Below, one piece after another: positions 46,682-58,389 of a stretch of 64,000 nucleotides of DNA. Position 1 is the stretch's first letter. Every line of letters begins with the position of its first letter. The notes beneath the pieces were generated by a model, which saw nothing but the letters and a program-made list of their open reading frames with translations, did not search any database and was not told the DNA's origin. Both the position numbers and the translations under genes were made by a program. The DNA comes from Emydura subglobosa. Its lineage: Eukaryota; Chordata; Testudines; Chelidae. The stretch spans positions 1,063,857-1,127,856 of the forward strand of contig ML680055.1 of the NCBI GenBank assembly GCA_007922225.1. Reading direction: 5' to 3'.

Positions 46682-48049
46682 TGTAGAGGATCCCCTGTAG
46701 GGGGTGGCGCCGGTGGCCCTCCCTCGGGGTCAATCTCCAAGGGAGGCCACACCTCCCGGCGGCTACGCCCTTCAGGGAGTCCTATTTAAAGGGGCCGCCT
46801 CCAGCCCTCAGTAGGGGGTAATTGTCTTTTGCCCTCACAGGATGGGCAAACACTCTATGGCCCGGCCCCCAGCAGGATGAGGCAATAGTCTCCAGGCTAG
46901 CCCTCCAGCAAGACAGGCCAGAAAGGGGAGGAAGCAGTCTCTAGCCCCAGAGGGGTGAGGAACCAGCCTTGGGCCTAGCCCTCTGGCAGGGCAGGCAGTC
47001 ACACACCGTCTTGAGCCCTTGGCAGGGCAAGGAGCAGTCTATGGCCTGGTCCTTCTGGAGGGCAGGTAGACAGCCAGTCTTGAGCCCTTGGCAGGGCGAA
47101 TAGCAGTCTATAGCCTGAGCGGGTGAGGAAATGGTCCAAGGCCCTGGCCCTTAGGCAGGGCAGGGCAGAGGGGCAGCAGTCTCTAGTCCATAGCAGGGCG
47201 GGTAGCAGTCTATACCCGGCCCTTCGGTAGGGCATGGCAGGTAGTAAGGGACAGGCTCTGACCCTCAACGGGCGTTCACCCAGGTTGGAGTAGGAAGGGG
47301 GGAGGGGGACGCAGGCCCACCCATCTCCACTGCGTCCCAGCCCAAGGCCCTGTCAGTGACGGGGTGTCCCGTCACTGGGTCAGCGGGGCTCTGGACGAAA
47401 CACGCTGACTCACAGCCAGTGTAAGCTCAGCCGAACCGTAGTCGGCTTCCCTGGGCTTCTTCCTTCCACCCTCTCCCTAGAGTACCTGGGGCCAGTCGTC
47501 TCCTTCTCGGTCACGGGGGAAGATGGCGAGCAGGAGTCCCACGAGTCCCTCACCATCAACCAGCAGCAGGTCTGGAAACTGTTCGGGGTCCTCTGCGGAG
47601 GGCACTTCCTCTAGGTCCCAGGGTCCGCATGCTCCTTCTGGCTCACCAGGGGTTGGTAGTTCGGGCAGCTCCTCCAGGTCCTCAGGGCCCCAGGCAGTAG
47701 GCAGCTCCGGCAGGTCCTCCGCCAGGTCGTAGGATGCAGGGGTCTCCTTCAGCTTGTCCGGCTCAGACAGCTCCTCCAGTTCCTCAGGGCCCCACGCAGT
47801 GGGTAGATCCGGAAGCTTCTTCTCTGGGTCGTAGCGGTCGGATGCAGCCGTGCGCGTGAGCACCAAGGGAGAGGCGTCCTTCTCCCTCGGCCGCTGGGCT
47901 CTGACTGAGTAGGCAGGCCTGGGTTTTATAGGCCTAGCCATGCCTACCTGCTTCCAGTCAGCTGTCGCCTTCCTGAGCTCCAACCCTCAGGGGGAGTTTG
48001 GCTCTCCCTCAGTGTCAATCTCTGAGGGAGGCCACACCTCCCGGCTACA
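46682..48049 (-). mobile_element. solo LTR of a Gypsy element (1368 bp)
   Basis: Termini TGTAG...CTACA, flanked by a perfect 5-bp target duplication ATGCT (46677-46681 and 48050-48054). On the minus strand it begins GTAGCCGGGAGGTGTGGCC, has a TATA-type CCTATAAAACCC (about 47931-47920) and ends near GGGATCCTCTACA. Its outer motifs match the LTR at 15748-16386. An open frame on the minus strand (47477-47983) carries two copies of LPTAWGPE-LEEL. A GCAGGGC-rich tandem block fills 46860-47240. No internal region follows, so it is a recombined solo LTR. Confidence 0.85.
46860..47240. repeat. degenerate tandem repeat inside the solo LTR
   Basis: Units of roughly 50-70 bp containing GAGCCCTTGGCAGGGC, AGCAGTCTATAGCC or GGTAGCAGTCTATACC. 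At least five recognisable units with varied spacing. Confidence 0.7.
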
Positions 48050-48054
48050 ATGCT

Positions 48055-49992
48055 TTATCAATGAATTAGCAATGGCCACATTATTCACCCATGATCAAGT
48101 CATGGGTGAATTATTCAGATCTCCCCAAATGAGTGTCAATAAAGCCTTTATGCCACATGGCACTATCATTTATTCTGTAGATGCCACATATTTTAGAAAT
48201 ATTTTAGTTAAGTTTCTCTTTTCTTAAAAAAAAAAAGATTATTTTTCACATCCCTTCACCTGTAATGCCACGATCCTTTAGTAACACCAGTCCAACCGCA
48301 CAGACAGCGCAAAAAGACATGTAATAAATATAAGAATCCTCTAAAAAAGTAACCTAAAATTGATCTTCCTAACATAATATCACAACATTAAAGTCCAATG
48401 TCTCAGGAGTTTCTTCAATGAGAAATGGTAGCTGTTTGAAGCTGCAGAGAAGTTTTAAAAATAGTCCTAGAGGACAAGGATTAGTAGTCACAGTATAGGT
48501 GAGGCTTGGGGCAAAGGTGAATGATAACATGCAATTTATCATCTGTCCACCAGCACCAAATATGTATTGTTTGCATAAGAGAGTTTGGTATGTAAACTTC
48601 ATAACAAGCAATCAGCAAGCCTTACATTTCCATTTGAATACTCTAACAGTTTTTTAAACAGGAGCCCAGACAAGTACCATAAGCTGTTATAATTCTGTTG
48701 TCTGACAAATGTGTACCTAAAAAAGGTGGAATTAATTTCTGTGATAGTTGAGGACCGATCCCATGTCCTTATTTGGGCAAAACATCTGTTAAGAAAGGAG
48801 TGCAGGATTTACCCTCATTTCTTATGTGGAAATTTAGATTCCAATTCAGCAAGTCACTTAAGCACATGCCTAATTTTAAACATGTGAGCAATCCCACTGA
48901 TATCAATTGGACACCTCACATGCTTAAAGTTAGACGTGTTTAAAGACCTTGCTGAGGTGGGGCCTTGGAGGTGAATTAAAAGACACTGAAAATAGGGATT
49001 TTAAAATGGAGGTGTTCACAAGTTAATCCTGGTGGTGTAAATGGAACTGCTAATGTTAAACTTGCATTGGAATACATTGTATGTGTTTTGAAGCATCTGT
49101 TCAAGTTTAAGCATATAAAACCTTTTTCAGTCCAGTGACTCCATAGGGAAATGCCTCAAACATCAGCTCAGATGACTCAAATTTTCCATAGCATTTCCCT
49201 TAATATAGTTATGACCATAAATATACCATTCATTATTTCAAATATATCTTTCTATTTATAGCTTTAAAAAAGCTTCTAATTCATCTTATCACATAAATCC
49301 CGAGATGTTCATTTAAACATCATCACTCTTAAAAAAAATCTACTAGCTCATAGTCCAACATATTTCATAGCTAACCTTAAACTAAGCAACATATATTTTC
49401 AGCAGATAAAATGCAGTTGGTCTTTTTACTACTGCGCAATGGTAAGCATTGTATCTTACTGCTGAAAAGCGCTGAAGTTTAAATTACGCATATTATCCTC
49501 CCAAAAAAATTTTCATCTGAAAATATCACTTCATTAGAATATCACTGTCCTCTGTTACTTAGATAAACTTGGCAGCATGCTCATTTAAAATAGTTCACAA
49601 AGACTTCGCAGTCCTTTGCCTTTATTTTGCATTTTGTGATTAAATTTAAAGTATTTGCAATTTCATGATTTATTTAATTTTTTTCTGAATGTCAAATGAC
49701 CTTTGAAAGTCAAAAGAACAAACTCCCTCCTACATGATCTCTAGCCCCACCCAGCACACACACACCACAACTTGGTGAAACCCATGCAAGTATCCAATCA
49801 TTATCAGACATACACTGTCTTTATCTAAGAAAGAATTCCTCCTGATAAGTTTTGAAAAGTTGGACTGGTTTGAAACACAGCAAAAACCATCTTAAGAGAC
49901 CACTCACAAGACTTACAAAAACTGGCGGCTTAACAGAGTGGGTCTAATATCAAAATTGTAGTCAACAGGCTTGAAAACTTTGATGGGAGTTG
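48055..49992. other. GJC1 upstream region with one palindromic repeat
   Basis: AT-rich. 48838-48975 is a palindrome: AATTCAGCAAGTCACTTAAG and AAACATGTGAG are mirrored by CTCACATGCTTAAAGTT and GACCTTGCTGAGGT. Otherwise nothing supported. Confidence 0.5.
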
Positions 49993-51438
49993 GCTGATGT
50001 GACTTGGCCATTATCTTTGAAAACTCATGGCTATTGAGGGAGGACCCGGGTGATTGGAAAAAGGCAAATATAGTGCCCATCTTCAAAAAAGGGAAGGGAG
50101 AGGAACCAGGGTATTACAGACTGGTCAGCCTCACCTCAGTCCCTGGAAAAATCATGGAGCAGGTCTTCAAGGAACACATTTTGAGGCACATGGAAGAGAG
50201 GAAGGTGATCAGGAACAGTCAGCATGGATTCACCAAGGGCAAGTCATGCCTGACCAACCTGATTGCCTTCTATGATGAGATGACTAACTCTATGGATGTG
50301 GGGAAAGTGGTGGACATGATATATCTTGACTTTTGCAAAGCTTTTGATATGGTCTCCCAAAATAATCTTATCAGCAAGTTAAAGTAGTATGGGTTGGATG
50401 AATGGACTATAAGGTAGATAGAAAGTTAGCTTGATGTCTAGTTGGCAGCTGGTAACAAGCAGAGTGCCCCAGGGGTTGGTGTTGGGGCCAGTTTTGTTCA
50501 ACATCTTCATTAATGATCTGGAGGATGGGGTGGGTTGCACCCTCAGCAAGTTTGCAGATGACACTAAGCTGGGGGAGTGGTAGATACCCTGGAAGGTAGG
50601 GATAGGATACAGAGTGACCTAGACAAATTGGAGGATTGAGCCAAAAGAAATCTGATGAGGTTCAACAAGGACAAATGCAGAGTCCTGCACTTAGGGCGGA
50701 AGAATCCCATGCACAGCTACAGACTGAGGACCGTCGGGCTAGGCAGCAGTTCTGCAGAAAAGGACTTGGGGGTTACAGTGGATAAGAAGCTGGATATGAA
50801 TCAGCAGTGTGCCCTGGTTGCCAAGAAGGCTGATAGCATATTGGGCTGCATTAGTAGGAGCATTGCCAGCAGATCGAGGGAAGTGATTATTCCCCTCTAT
50901 TCAGCACTGGTGAGGCCGCATTTGGAGTATTGTGTCCAGTTTTGGGCCCCCCACTACAGAAAGGATGTGAGCAAGTTGGAGAGAGTCCAGCGGAGGGCAA
51001 CAAAAATGATTAAGGGGCTGGAGCACAAGACTTATGAGGAGAGACTGAGGGAACTAGGCTTGTTTAGTCTGCAAAAGAGAAGAATGAGCGGGGATTTGAT
51101 AGCAGCCTTTAACTACCTGAAAGGGGGTTCCAGGGAGGATGGAGTTAGGCTGTTCTCAGTGGTAGTAGATGACAGGAAAAGGAGCAATGGTCTCAAGTTG
51201 CAGTGGGGGAGGTGTTGGTTGGACATTAAGAAAAAGTTTTCCCTAGGAGGGTGGTGAAGCACTGTAACGGTTACCTAGGGAGGTGATGGACTCTCCATCC
51301 TTAGAGGTTTTCAAGACCTGGCTTGACAAAGCCGTGGCTGGGATGATTTAGTTGGGGTTGGTCCTGCTTTGAGCAGGGGGTTGGACTAGATGACGTCCTA
51401 AGGTCCCTTCCAACCCTAACCTTCTATGATTCTATGAT
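49993..51438 (+). pseudogene. CR1 LINE, 5'-truncated, with complete 3' end
   Basis: RT pieces: DWKKANIVPIFKKGKGEEPG, SLTSVPGKIMEQVFKEHILR, IYLDFCKAFDMVSQNNLIS (50004-50387), then [17 protein letters not shown] with KFADDTKLG in shifted frames (50460-50575). The C-terminal third is open at 50655-51257: [40 protein letters not shown] and [14 protein letters not shown]. The 3' UTR ends TTCTATGATTCTATGATC at 51423-51440. Comparatively young, since the reading frame is nearly kept. Confidence 0.9.
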
Positions 51439-51440
51439 CT

Positions 51441-52609
51441 CTTAAAACAGATTTCACTATAATCAAACCAAAAACAACTTCTCAAACCTGTAAAAAGAAA
51501 TTCAGTGTTGGACCAACACCCTCCATGTGACATTTCAATTCAGAGCAAAATGTTACAGTTAAATTACAGATACTCAAATAGAAAAGAGAGATATTGAAAA
51601 CTGAAAAAATTCCTTTCACAGGAGTTGTAGATATATCTGTAAAAGACACATTCCCAATCTTGATGTAATTCAGCCAAAAGACTCTAAAATTGTGATCAAT
51701 CAATCAATGTACAGCTGACTTGGTTCATGAACAGCACCTGAACCTTTGCTCTGTGTCCCAGAATTTCCTTACCTTGCTCCCTGCCCATGCTACAATTACA
51801 GGTGTACTAGAGCACCTGTGTGCTCTGATGACTCTTGTTCGGCCCATTTCCCACCCTTAGTCTTGCCCTGGAACTGGCCTTTCATTTTCAATATAAGTTA
51901 TTTGAATAATGAACATCTGGATTTCAAGATACGTAATATAAATTGATGCATGCAGCCGGTTCACTAGCTTTCAGTTGACATGGAAAGAAGGAAACATGGA
52001 TTTCTGGTGGAAAAATGATCTCTTCCTTTCCACAATATATTGTCCAGAGAAATTTGGAAAGACAGTGCTTTGAATTCTTCTACTCAACTGTCGTTCAAAT
52101 TAATGTTTCTCCACTTTGCCCAAATTCTCAATTACCAGATAAACTCCAAATGAGAATCTAGGACTCTGGTCTTTGAGAAATAACATACTCACCAAAATTA
52201 TGATGAGTTGTCTCTCAAAGACCCTAAACTATACATACTGTATTTTAATTCCATCCATATTCTCGTGTCTCCAATTAGAATTACGCTCTGGCCATGGAAT
52301 CAGCATCAGCACTATTTTAGGAAATAGTGTTTAAACGATTTCCCTGGCCAAACCTTCTCAATATAAAGGTGAATTAAATATCTCACCAAAAAATGCCATT
52401 ACAAACAAACACACAAAAATAAAAATAAACCTTATTCTTTCTTACATGGGCATAGCAAGCTTCAAATTTAAATCCAAGGGTGAAATCCTGGCCACACTGA
52501 AATCAACAGCAAAACTCCTCCTAACTTACTTGGAGTCAGAGTTTCACCTCCAGTGGTGCAGTGGAAATGGCACAGCACAGTTTTGTGCATGAAGAATCCA
52601 TGGCGTGTG
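51441..52609. other. GJC1 upstream region, no gene recognised
   Basis: AT-rich. 52480-52550 carries a GGTGAAATCCTGGCC...GTTTCACC palindrome-like repeat. No coding evidence. Confidence 0.4.
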
Positions 52610-52611
52610 AG

Positions 52612-52672
52612 GGCTTGTCTACACTCGCGCTTATACCAGCAAAACTTTTGTCGCTCAGGGATGTGAAAGAAT
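52612..52672 (+). repeat. MITE left-end fragment
   Basis: AGGGCTTGTCTACACTCGCG followed by TTGTCGCTCAGGGATGTGAA is the left half of the MITE type at 982-1239. The right half is absent. Confidence 0.5.
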
Positions 52673-53011
52673 ATTAAAAGGTCCGTTTACTTATTCCTGT
52701 TCAGATGGAAATTATAGATTCCTTGGTATGTCTTGAAACCAAGAAAAAGTATCCCTTCGATTTGGGGCCAATATTCCCTATCAAGCAAAAAAGCAAGTGC
52801 TAATGTTGAAGGCTGCGTAAACATTACACAGTCCTTGCACTACCAGTATATAACATATTCCCACCAATGCCAAAGGCATATATATATGTAAGTACATTTT
52901 GTTCTATTTAGAAAAGGAAGAGATTGCATTACAACTAATTGTAAACGTAGATGCATTACAACTAATTCAGAGATGTTCAAGGCTTAAAGTCTATATGCCC
53001 ATAATCTGATA

Positions 53012-53130
53012 TTTATTTATTTGGCGTAAGTACGCACTGCTAGTTGGATTGTCTGTTTCTCCAGACGGCAGACAAGTTGCAGCAGGGTACTTACGGGGGA
53101 CGTGTCATGAACGTCGATCCACTGTCCCCT
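53012..53130 (-). mobile_element. 119-bp structured-RNA-like retroposon with 12-bp target duplication
   Basis: Flanked by a perfect duplication CATAATCTGATA (53000-53011 and 53131-53142). On the minus strand it starts AGGGGACAGTGG and ends in an A-rich (AAAT)n tail, as in RNA-templated insertions. The body folds as two hairpins: GGGGAC...GTCCCC (about 53095-53129) and a longer one closed by GTAAGTAC/GTACTTAC with CAGACA/TGTCTG inside (about 53026-53094). No known small RNA or SINE could be named. Confidence 0.6.
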
Positions 53131-53142
53131 CATAATCTGATA

Positions 53143-55380
53143 CAAATACTTGATGCTGTAAAAGAAGTTTCATCTCCAATGATGACCAAATATCCTATTT
53201 AGTTTCAAAGAGAATAACTAAAATCCTGTTTCATCTATAAAACCATATCTTTGCACAACAAAAACAGCCCACATCTATGGAACAGTTACATCAGTATTTA
53301 ACACTGCTTCAGAAATCAGCAAAGAAAAATCCATCATTAAAAATATTGCAAGTTCTGAAGCAACAGAACTTGGAAAGATTTACAGTCTTGGTTCTCAGTA
53401 AGGAACGGCTCTGAAAACAAAAGACATTTCACAACTAAATTTTCTAGATTAAAAGTTTCTCCTGCACTTTTTGGCTCAGGAACATATACACGTTTAGTCT
53501 TAATGTGTGTCAGCTGCTTAGATTTTCCATGCAATCCTTTCTTTCTGCTCTCTAAGCAAGCATTTTTCCCATTTAAAATCTAAGGGAAAGATTTTCAAAT
53601 GGCAGTTGGGCATTTAGTTCCTGTTGATTTTCAACCAGTTAGGTGCCTGCGCCTTTGAAAATCTTCCCCTAAATCTATTACACTTAACTCCCTTGTAACT
53701 TACAATTTTTTGTACCTTTTCATAGTTTCTAGTAGCTTTTAATTTGTAATAGTCCAGAGAATTAATTTGGTAAAATAACCTCTAACTTGACAATTCAAAA
53801 TTATTTTTCAAACTAGAAAAACTATTGCAGTATTGTAGTTGGCCCACACTCATCAGCTAAGGTTAGCTCAAAAACTTAGTTTCAAATAATAATTCTGAAG
53901 AACAAATTCAAAGCAGCAAATTCAGGCTGTCTTTTGAACTCTGCGACAGAAGAGAATGATCTATAAAAATCATTTTGATAGGGTTGATTTCACTAGACAC
54001 GTATTTTTAATGCTTCCCTTTTAGCTCGGTGATCACAACAGGCTGTTGTTGAAATTGCAGCATACTTAAATGCAGAATTTCACAAAGTAAGAAAAGTGGA
54101 TTGGATTTTTTAATAGAAAGAGAGGAGTAAGACAGAAACAGCACAGAATTATCGCTAAAATTTACTCACATGGTTCACTGGTTCCTAGGGGAAAAATATT
54201 AGACTCAATGCGAGGAGACGTCAAGTATTGTACCAAAGGACAAAGACAAGGTACTCAAGCTCCATTGTTGAATGTGTAAAAACAATAATCTGTGAGCCCG
54301 TATTTCAGCTAAGGTGAATATTAAAGTACTCTTCAAAAAAAATATTGAGAAAAGAAGCTGAAACACAAGAAAGTCATTTTCCAACACTGTTATTGTTTGA
54401 GAACCTCCTAGCACAGTCCCCTTCCTCCTCCCCCTATATCGTGCAGACAAATTGCAACGCGACTCAGAACAACTCCAGGGGGTGTGATGGGTTTTCCTCT
54501 CACACTGGAGCCCGAAAACCTTTACGATGATAATCAGCAATGATGAGAAAAGCAAACTCCAGTCTCTTTCTAGCTCGATCCTCTCCCAGCCAATTATTTC
54601 AACAAAGTAGTTTAGGCAATAGCATTTCATTAATCTTTTCCCTCCCCTCTAATTAGAGCAGATATCTCAGACTCCGTGTGTGCAAGCATAGCTATTGGGA
54701 AGCAAAATGCAACCGTGACAGAGACACCGAAACAAAGCTGTGGAAAAAGAAATGCTGAACTATCACCACCACACCACAGCCAACCCGCCAACACCACTAC
54801 ATCCCAACAAATTCAACCCTCACCTAACAGCACAATCTCTTTGCATCTGCAGGTTGCTTGGTAGGTTTCTTTTAAGCAGAACCCCCCAACAATTAAAATA
54901 AGAATTTAAATTATAAACATACTTTTATTATCCTATAAGCAACCAAACCAAGAAAGAACCCAGAAGAAACTTGCACTAATTGAGTCTGACAGCAAAAGGG
55001 GGACAGGATCCTAGCAGTAAGGATTGAATGCCAGTCCCAGAAAATCCTGGGAAGCATCCAGAAGGCAAAATTGTTTTCCTAATCAGATGGCTTGCTTCCC
55101 CATCAGCACAAGAGCTTCCCCTCTATACTTCTGCCACACTCACTCTGGACACACCAACTCCAGCTTGACTCTCTATTGTTCTCAGAAAGTCCTTCCACAT
55201 TTACTACTTAGGTTCTTCCCGCCTCTTTGGCATTAGCTAGCTGAGGACTCTGCCCACAGTTGATTTACAACCCCTCTTTTCTTACAGGGTTCAAAATGCT
55301 CCAGGAGGGCTCTGAGCATTGCTGGGTTTGGGTTATTTTCCAAACTATACATTTATAAAAGACAAGAGGTCGGTCGGTCT
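53143..55380. other. GJC1 upstream region, no gene recognised
   Basis: 53587-53672 is palindrome-like (AAAGATTTTCAAATGGCAGT against CGCCTTTGAAAATCTTCC). 54340-54780 is unique and of mixed composition, and could include a non-coding exon or enhancer, but no splice signals stand out. Nothing else supported. Confidence 0.35.
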
Positions 55381-55616
55381 CCCTCCCTCCCGCCCTGACA
55401 AGGGGACAGTCCACTCCCTGCGCCCTCAGCCATGCGGTCAGCAGGGCAGTGATTTACACACCAGCCCAGGCTCTCCCCAGCCTGGCACCCCGAGGTCTCT
55501 GTCCATCCCCAGCTGCACCTCCCCGCCGGACCCCGGGCAAGCAGGGACCTGCTGGGAGGTGTAATGCTCACAACGGGGCGGGCAGCTTGTAAACCGTCCT
55601 GAATCCCTGACCAACC

Positions 55617-56100
55617 TTGGTGCCCTCTCCCTTCCGCCAGCCCCAGTGCCCCCACTACCCCCGCCAGCCCCCAGTGCCCCCCACCAACCCCCAGTGCCCC
55701 CGCCAGCCCCAGTGCCCCCCACCAACCCCCAGTGCCCCCCACCTCCCCACTACCCCCGCCAGCCCCAGTGCCCCCCACCAACCCCCAGTGCCCCCCACCT
55801 CCCCACTACCCCCACCAACCCCCAGTGCCCCCCACCTCCCCACTACCCCCACCAACCCCCAGTGCNNNNNNNNNNNNNNNNNNNNNNNNNNNNNNNNNNN
55901 NNNNNNNNNNNNNNNNNNNNNNNNNNNNNNNNNNNNNNNNNNNNNNNNNNNNNNNNNNNNNNNNNCCAACCCCCAGTGCCCCCACCAGGCCCTGTCTGCC
56001 CCAGTGCCTCCTGCCCCCCATCAGCCCCAGTGCCCCCCGGCTCCCTCCCCACTGCCCCCACCAGGCCCTGTGCCCGCCACCGACCCCCGCCAGCCCCAGG
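55617..56100. repeat. C-rich minisatellite
   Basis: Units based on CCCCAGTGCCCCCCACC with AACCC, TCCCCACTA or CGCCAGC spacers repeat on both sides of the gap. Long open frames across it are composition artefacts. Confidence 0.85.
55866..55965. other. assembly gap (100 N)
   Basis: Exactly 100 unresolved bases inside the minisatellite, the conventional length for a gap of unknown size. The repeat is probably longer or collapsed. Confidence 0.98.
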
Positions 56101-56650
56101 GCCCCCCAGCGTTCACTCACTCGGCCGGCGCCCCCCGCGGCTCCAGGGCACTGTCCGGGCGGGGTCTCCAGCGGGTCCGGGTCCGGTGGGGGACCCGGGA
56201 GCCGCCCCCTGCCCCACATCGCTCCCCACGGCCGGCCAGACCCAGGTCTCCGGAGCGGGCGGGCTCGGACTCGGAGCCTCCTGGGGCCGCCCCCCGCCGG
56301 GGGAAGGGGAGCGGGGCGCATGCGCAGATGTTTCCGTCCCTCCCGCCCCTCACTGTGCAGCCGGGCTGGGGCCAGAAGCCGCGGGCGCTTGTGGCGCGCA
56401 CTCCGCGCGGTGCTCGGCGCGGGACGGCTGGGCAGGGGCACGGGCGTGCGTTGCTGGGGCTGGCTGGGTAGCAGTGGCCCGGCAGCTCCACTGCTTTGCA
56501 CGGGCGATGCCAGGCGCCTAGCGCCGGCTGGCTGCGTGCACGGTGCCGGGGCGTGTGGTTTTGCACATGGTGTCATCCGCGCGCGGGGAGCTCCGGGGCG
56601 CTAGCAGAATGCATCCCAGCCGCACGGTGCACGGCGCTGCACGGCGTTTC
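56030..56650 (-). promoter_or_regulatory. GJC1: CpG-rich block, candidate GJC1 promoter and first exon
   Basis: Very GC- and CpG-rich (for example GGCGCCCCCCGCGGC, CGCGCACTCCGCGCGG, TCCGCGCGCGGGG). On the minus strand a perfect GTGAGT donor (56120-56115) follows GGCCGA. GJC1 is the nearest gene in that direction and needs an upstream non-coding exon, which makes this the best candidate, about 23.5 kb away. A promoter for another gene to the right is equally possible. Confidence 0.4.
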
Positions 56651-56844
56651 CTCTCGTCAGTGTCTCCCGCTGACGTTGGGCTGCACACCCCGGGTAGGGA
56701 AATCAGTTGCACACCCCGATACAGCTGTTCCCCAGCCGGGACGGGTGTCAGATGCATCCTTCCTGAGCGCTGAGAAACGTAGCACACCCGCTTCGCTGTC
56801 ACTTACCCCGGCTATACATATTTAGCCCTTTCAATCTTCTGCCT

Positions 56845-56976
56845 CAGTGGTTTTCAACCTTTTCTCGTTTTCAGACCCCTACAAAGTTGTGAATGGAGGT
56901 GCGGACCCCTTTGGAAATCTACGACATCCTCTGCGGACACCCAGGGATCCATGGACCACAGGTTGAAAATCACTGT
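56845..56976. mobile_element. non-autonomous hAT-type element
   Basis: Terminal inverted repeats CAGTGGTTTTCAACCTTTT and AGGTTGAAAATCACTG. Flanks TTCTGCCT and TTCTGAAT share five of eight bases in the positions of an 8-bp duplication. 132 bp long, non-coding. Confidence 0.75.
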
Positions 56977-56984
56977 TCTGAATC

Positions 56985-57100
56985 ATTCCCTCCAATTCCC
57001 TGAGCATCCGAGTTGTTCTTCTCTGAACTCCCTCCAATTTGTCAATATCTTTCTGGTCATAAGTGCTCAGAACTGAATGCAATCTGCTCTGTTATTCCGC
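56985..57100 (-). repeat. CR1 RT fragment
   Basis: The minus-strand frame has YDQKDIDKLEGVQRRTTRML, the conserved CR1 motif before the RT C-terminus (compare [16 protein letters not shown] at 50960). Confidence 0.65.
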
Positions 57101-57255
57101 TTTGAACAGTTATTTCTGGGTAAATGCTGGCATCCAAGATCTCCTCCTCAGAGCAATGTATTTAAAACATTTTTTAAAATGTGTTCCCCTACTCCAAAAT
57201 ATATAAAACCTTTTTTAAAAGTAATTATTCTGTAATAGCTTCTCTTTGCTTATTA

Positions 57256-57318
57256 CAGAGACAAGGTGAGTGAGGTAATATCTTTTATTGGATCAACTTC
57301 TGTTAATCAAAGACACAA
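57256..57318 (-). repeat. Penelope-like terminal repeat fragment
   Basis: GACAAGGTGAGTGAGGTAAT, TCTTTTATTGGATCAACTTC and TGTTAATCAAAGACACAAG match the terminal repeat at 46-110. Truncated before the hammerhead core. Confidence 0.65.
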
Positions 57319-58388
57319 GCATAACTTGCATAACGAATTGGAAAACTGTTCCCAGAGAGTAGTTATCAGTGGCTCACAGTTAAGTTGGAAGGGCATATTG
57401 AGTGGGGTCCTGCAGGAATCGGTTCTGGGTCCAGTTCTCTTCAATATCTTCATCAATGATTTAGACAATGGCATTTATAAAGTTTGTGGATGATACCAAG
57501 CTGGGAGGGATGGGGAGGGGGGAGGTTTACAAGTGCTTTGGAGGATAGGATTAAAATTCAAAATGATCTGGAAAAACTGGAGAAATGGTTTGAAGTAAAT
57601 AGGATGAAATTCAATAAGGACAAATGCAAAGCACTCCACTTTTGGGAAGGAACAATCAGTTGCACACATACAAACTGGGCAATGCCGGCCTAGGAAGGAG
57701 CGCTGCGGAAAGGGATCTGGGGGGTCATCACTGATCACAAGCTAAATATGAGTCAGCAGTGTAACATTGTTGCAGAAAAAGCAAACATCATTCTGGGATG
57801 TATTAGCAGCAGCGTCGTTAGCAAGACACTAGAAATAATTCTTCCGCTCTACTCTGCCTTGATCAGGCCTCAGCTGACTTATTGTGTCCAGTTCTGGATG
57901 CCACATTTCAGGAAAGATGTGAACAAATTGGAGAAAGTCCAGAGAAGAGCAACAAGAATGATGAAAAATCTAGAAAACATGACCTATGAGGGAAGACTGA
58001 AAAAATTGGGTTTTTTTAATCTGGAGAAGAGAACGACTGAAGGGGGAGATGTTCACAGTTTTTAAGAACATAAAAAGTTGTTACAAGGAGTAGAGTGAAA
58101 AATTGTTCTCTTTAACCTCTGAGGACAGGACAAGAAGCAATGGGCTTAAACTGCATCAAGGGAGGTTTAGGTTGAACATTAGGAAAAACCTCCCAGCTGT
58201 CAGGGTAGTTAAACACTGGAACAAATTGCCTAGGGAGACTGTGGAATCTCCATCATTGGAGGGTTTTAAGATCAGGTTAGATAAACCTGTTAGGAATGGC
58301 CTAGTTATTACTTAGTCTTGCCGTGAGTACTGGGGACTGGACTAGATGACCTGTTGAGGTCCCTTCCAGTCATACAATTCTATGATTC
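57319..58388 (+). pseudogene. CR1 LINE 3' part
   Basis: RT pieces [76 protein letters not shown] and VQRRATRMMKNLENMTYEGR, a 3' UTR, and the end CATACAATTCTATGATTCTA at 58369-58388. Frameshifts after the active-site region (around 57490) and at 57700. 5'-truncated. Confidence 0.85.
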
Positions 58389-58389
58389 T

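Noticed and set aside
47523..47732. Ser-rich plus-strand frame in the solo LTR
   Set aside because: Shadow of the minus-strand frame with the repeated LPTAWGPE block.
53012..53130. H/ACA snoRNA
   Set aside because: Two hairpins are present, but no convincing H box between them or ACA three bases from the end.
55617..56604. Several 250-290 codon frames, both strands, Pro- or Gly-rich
   Set aside because: They run through the minisatellite and the 100-N gap and reflect C-rich composition.
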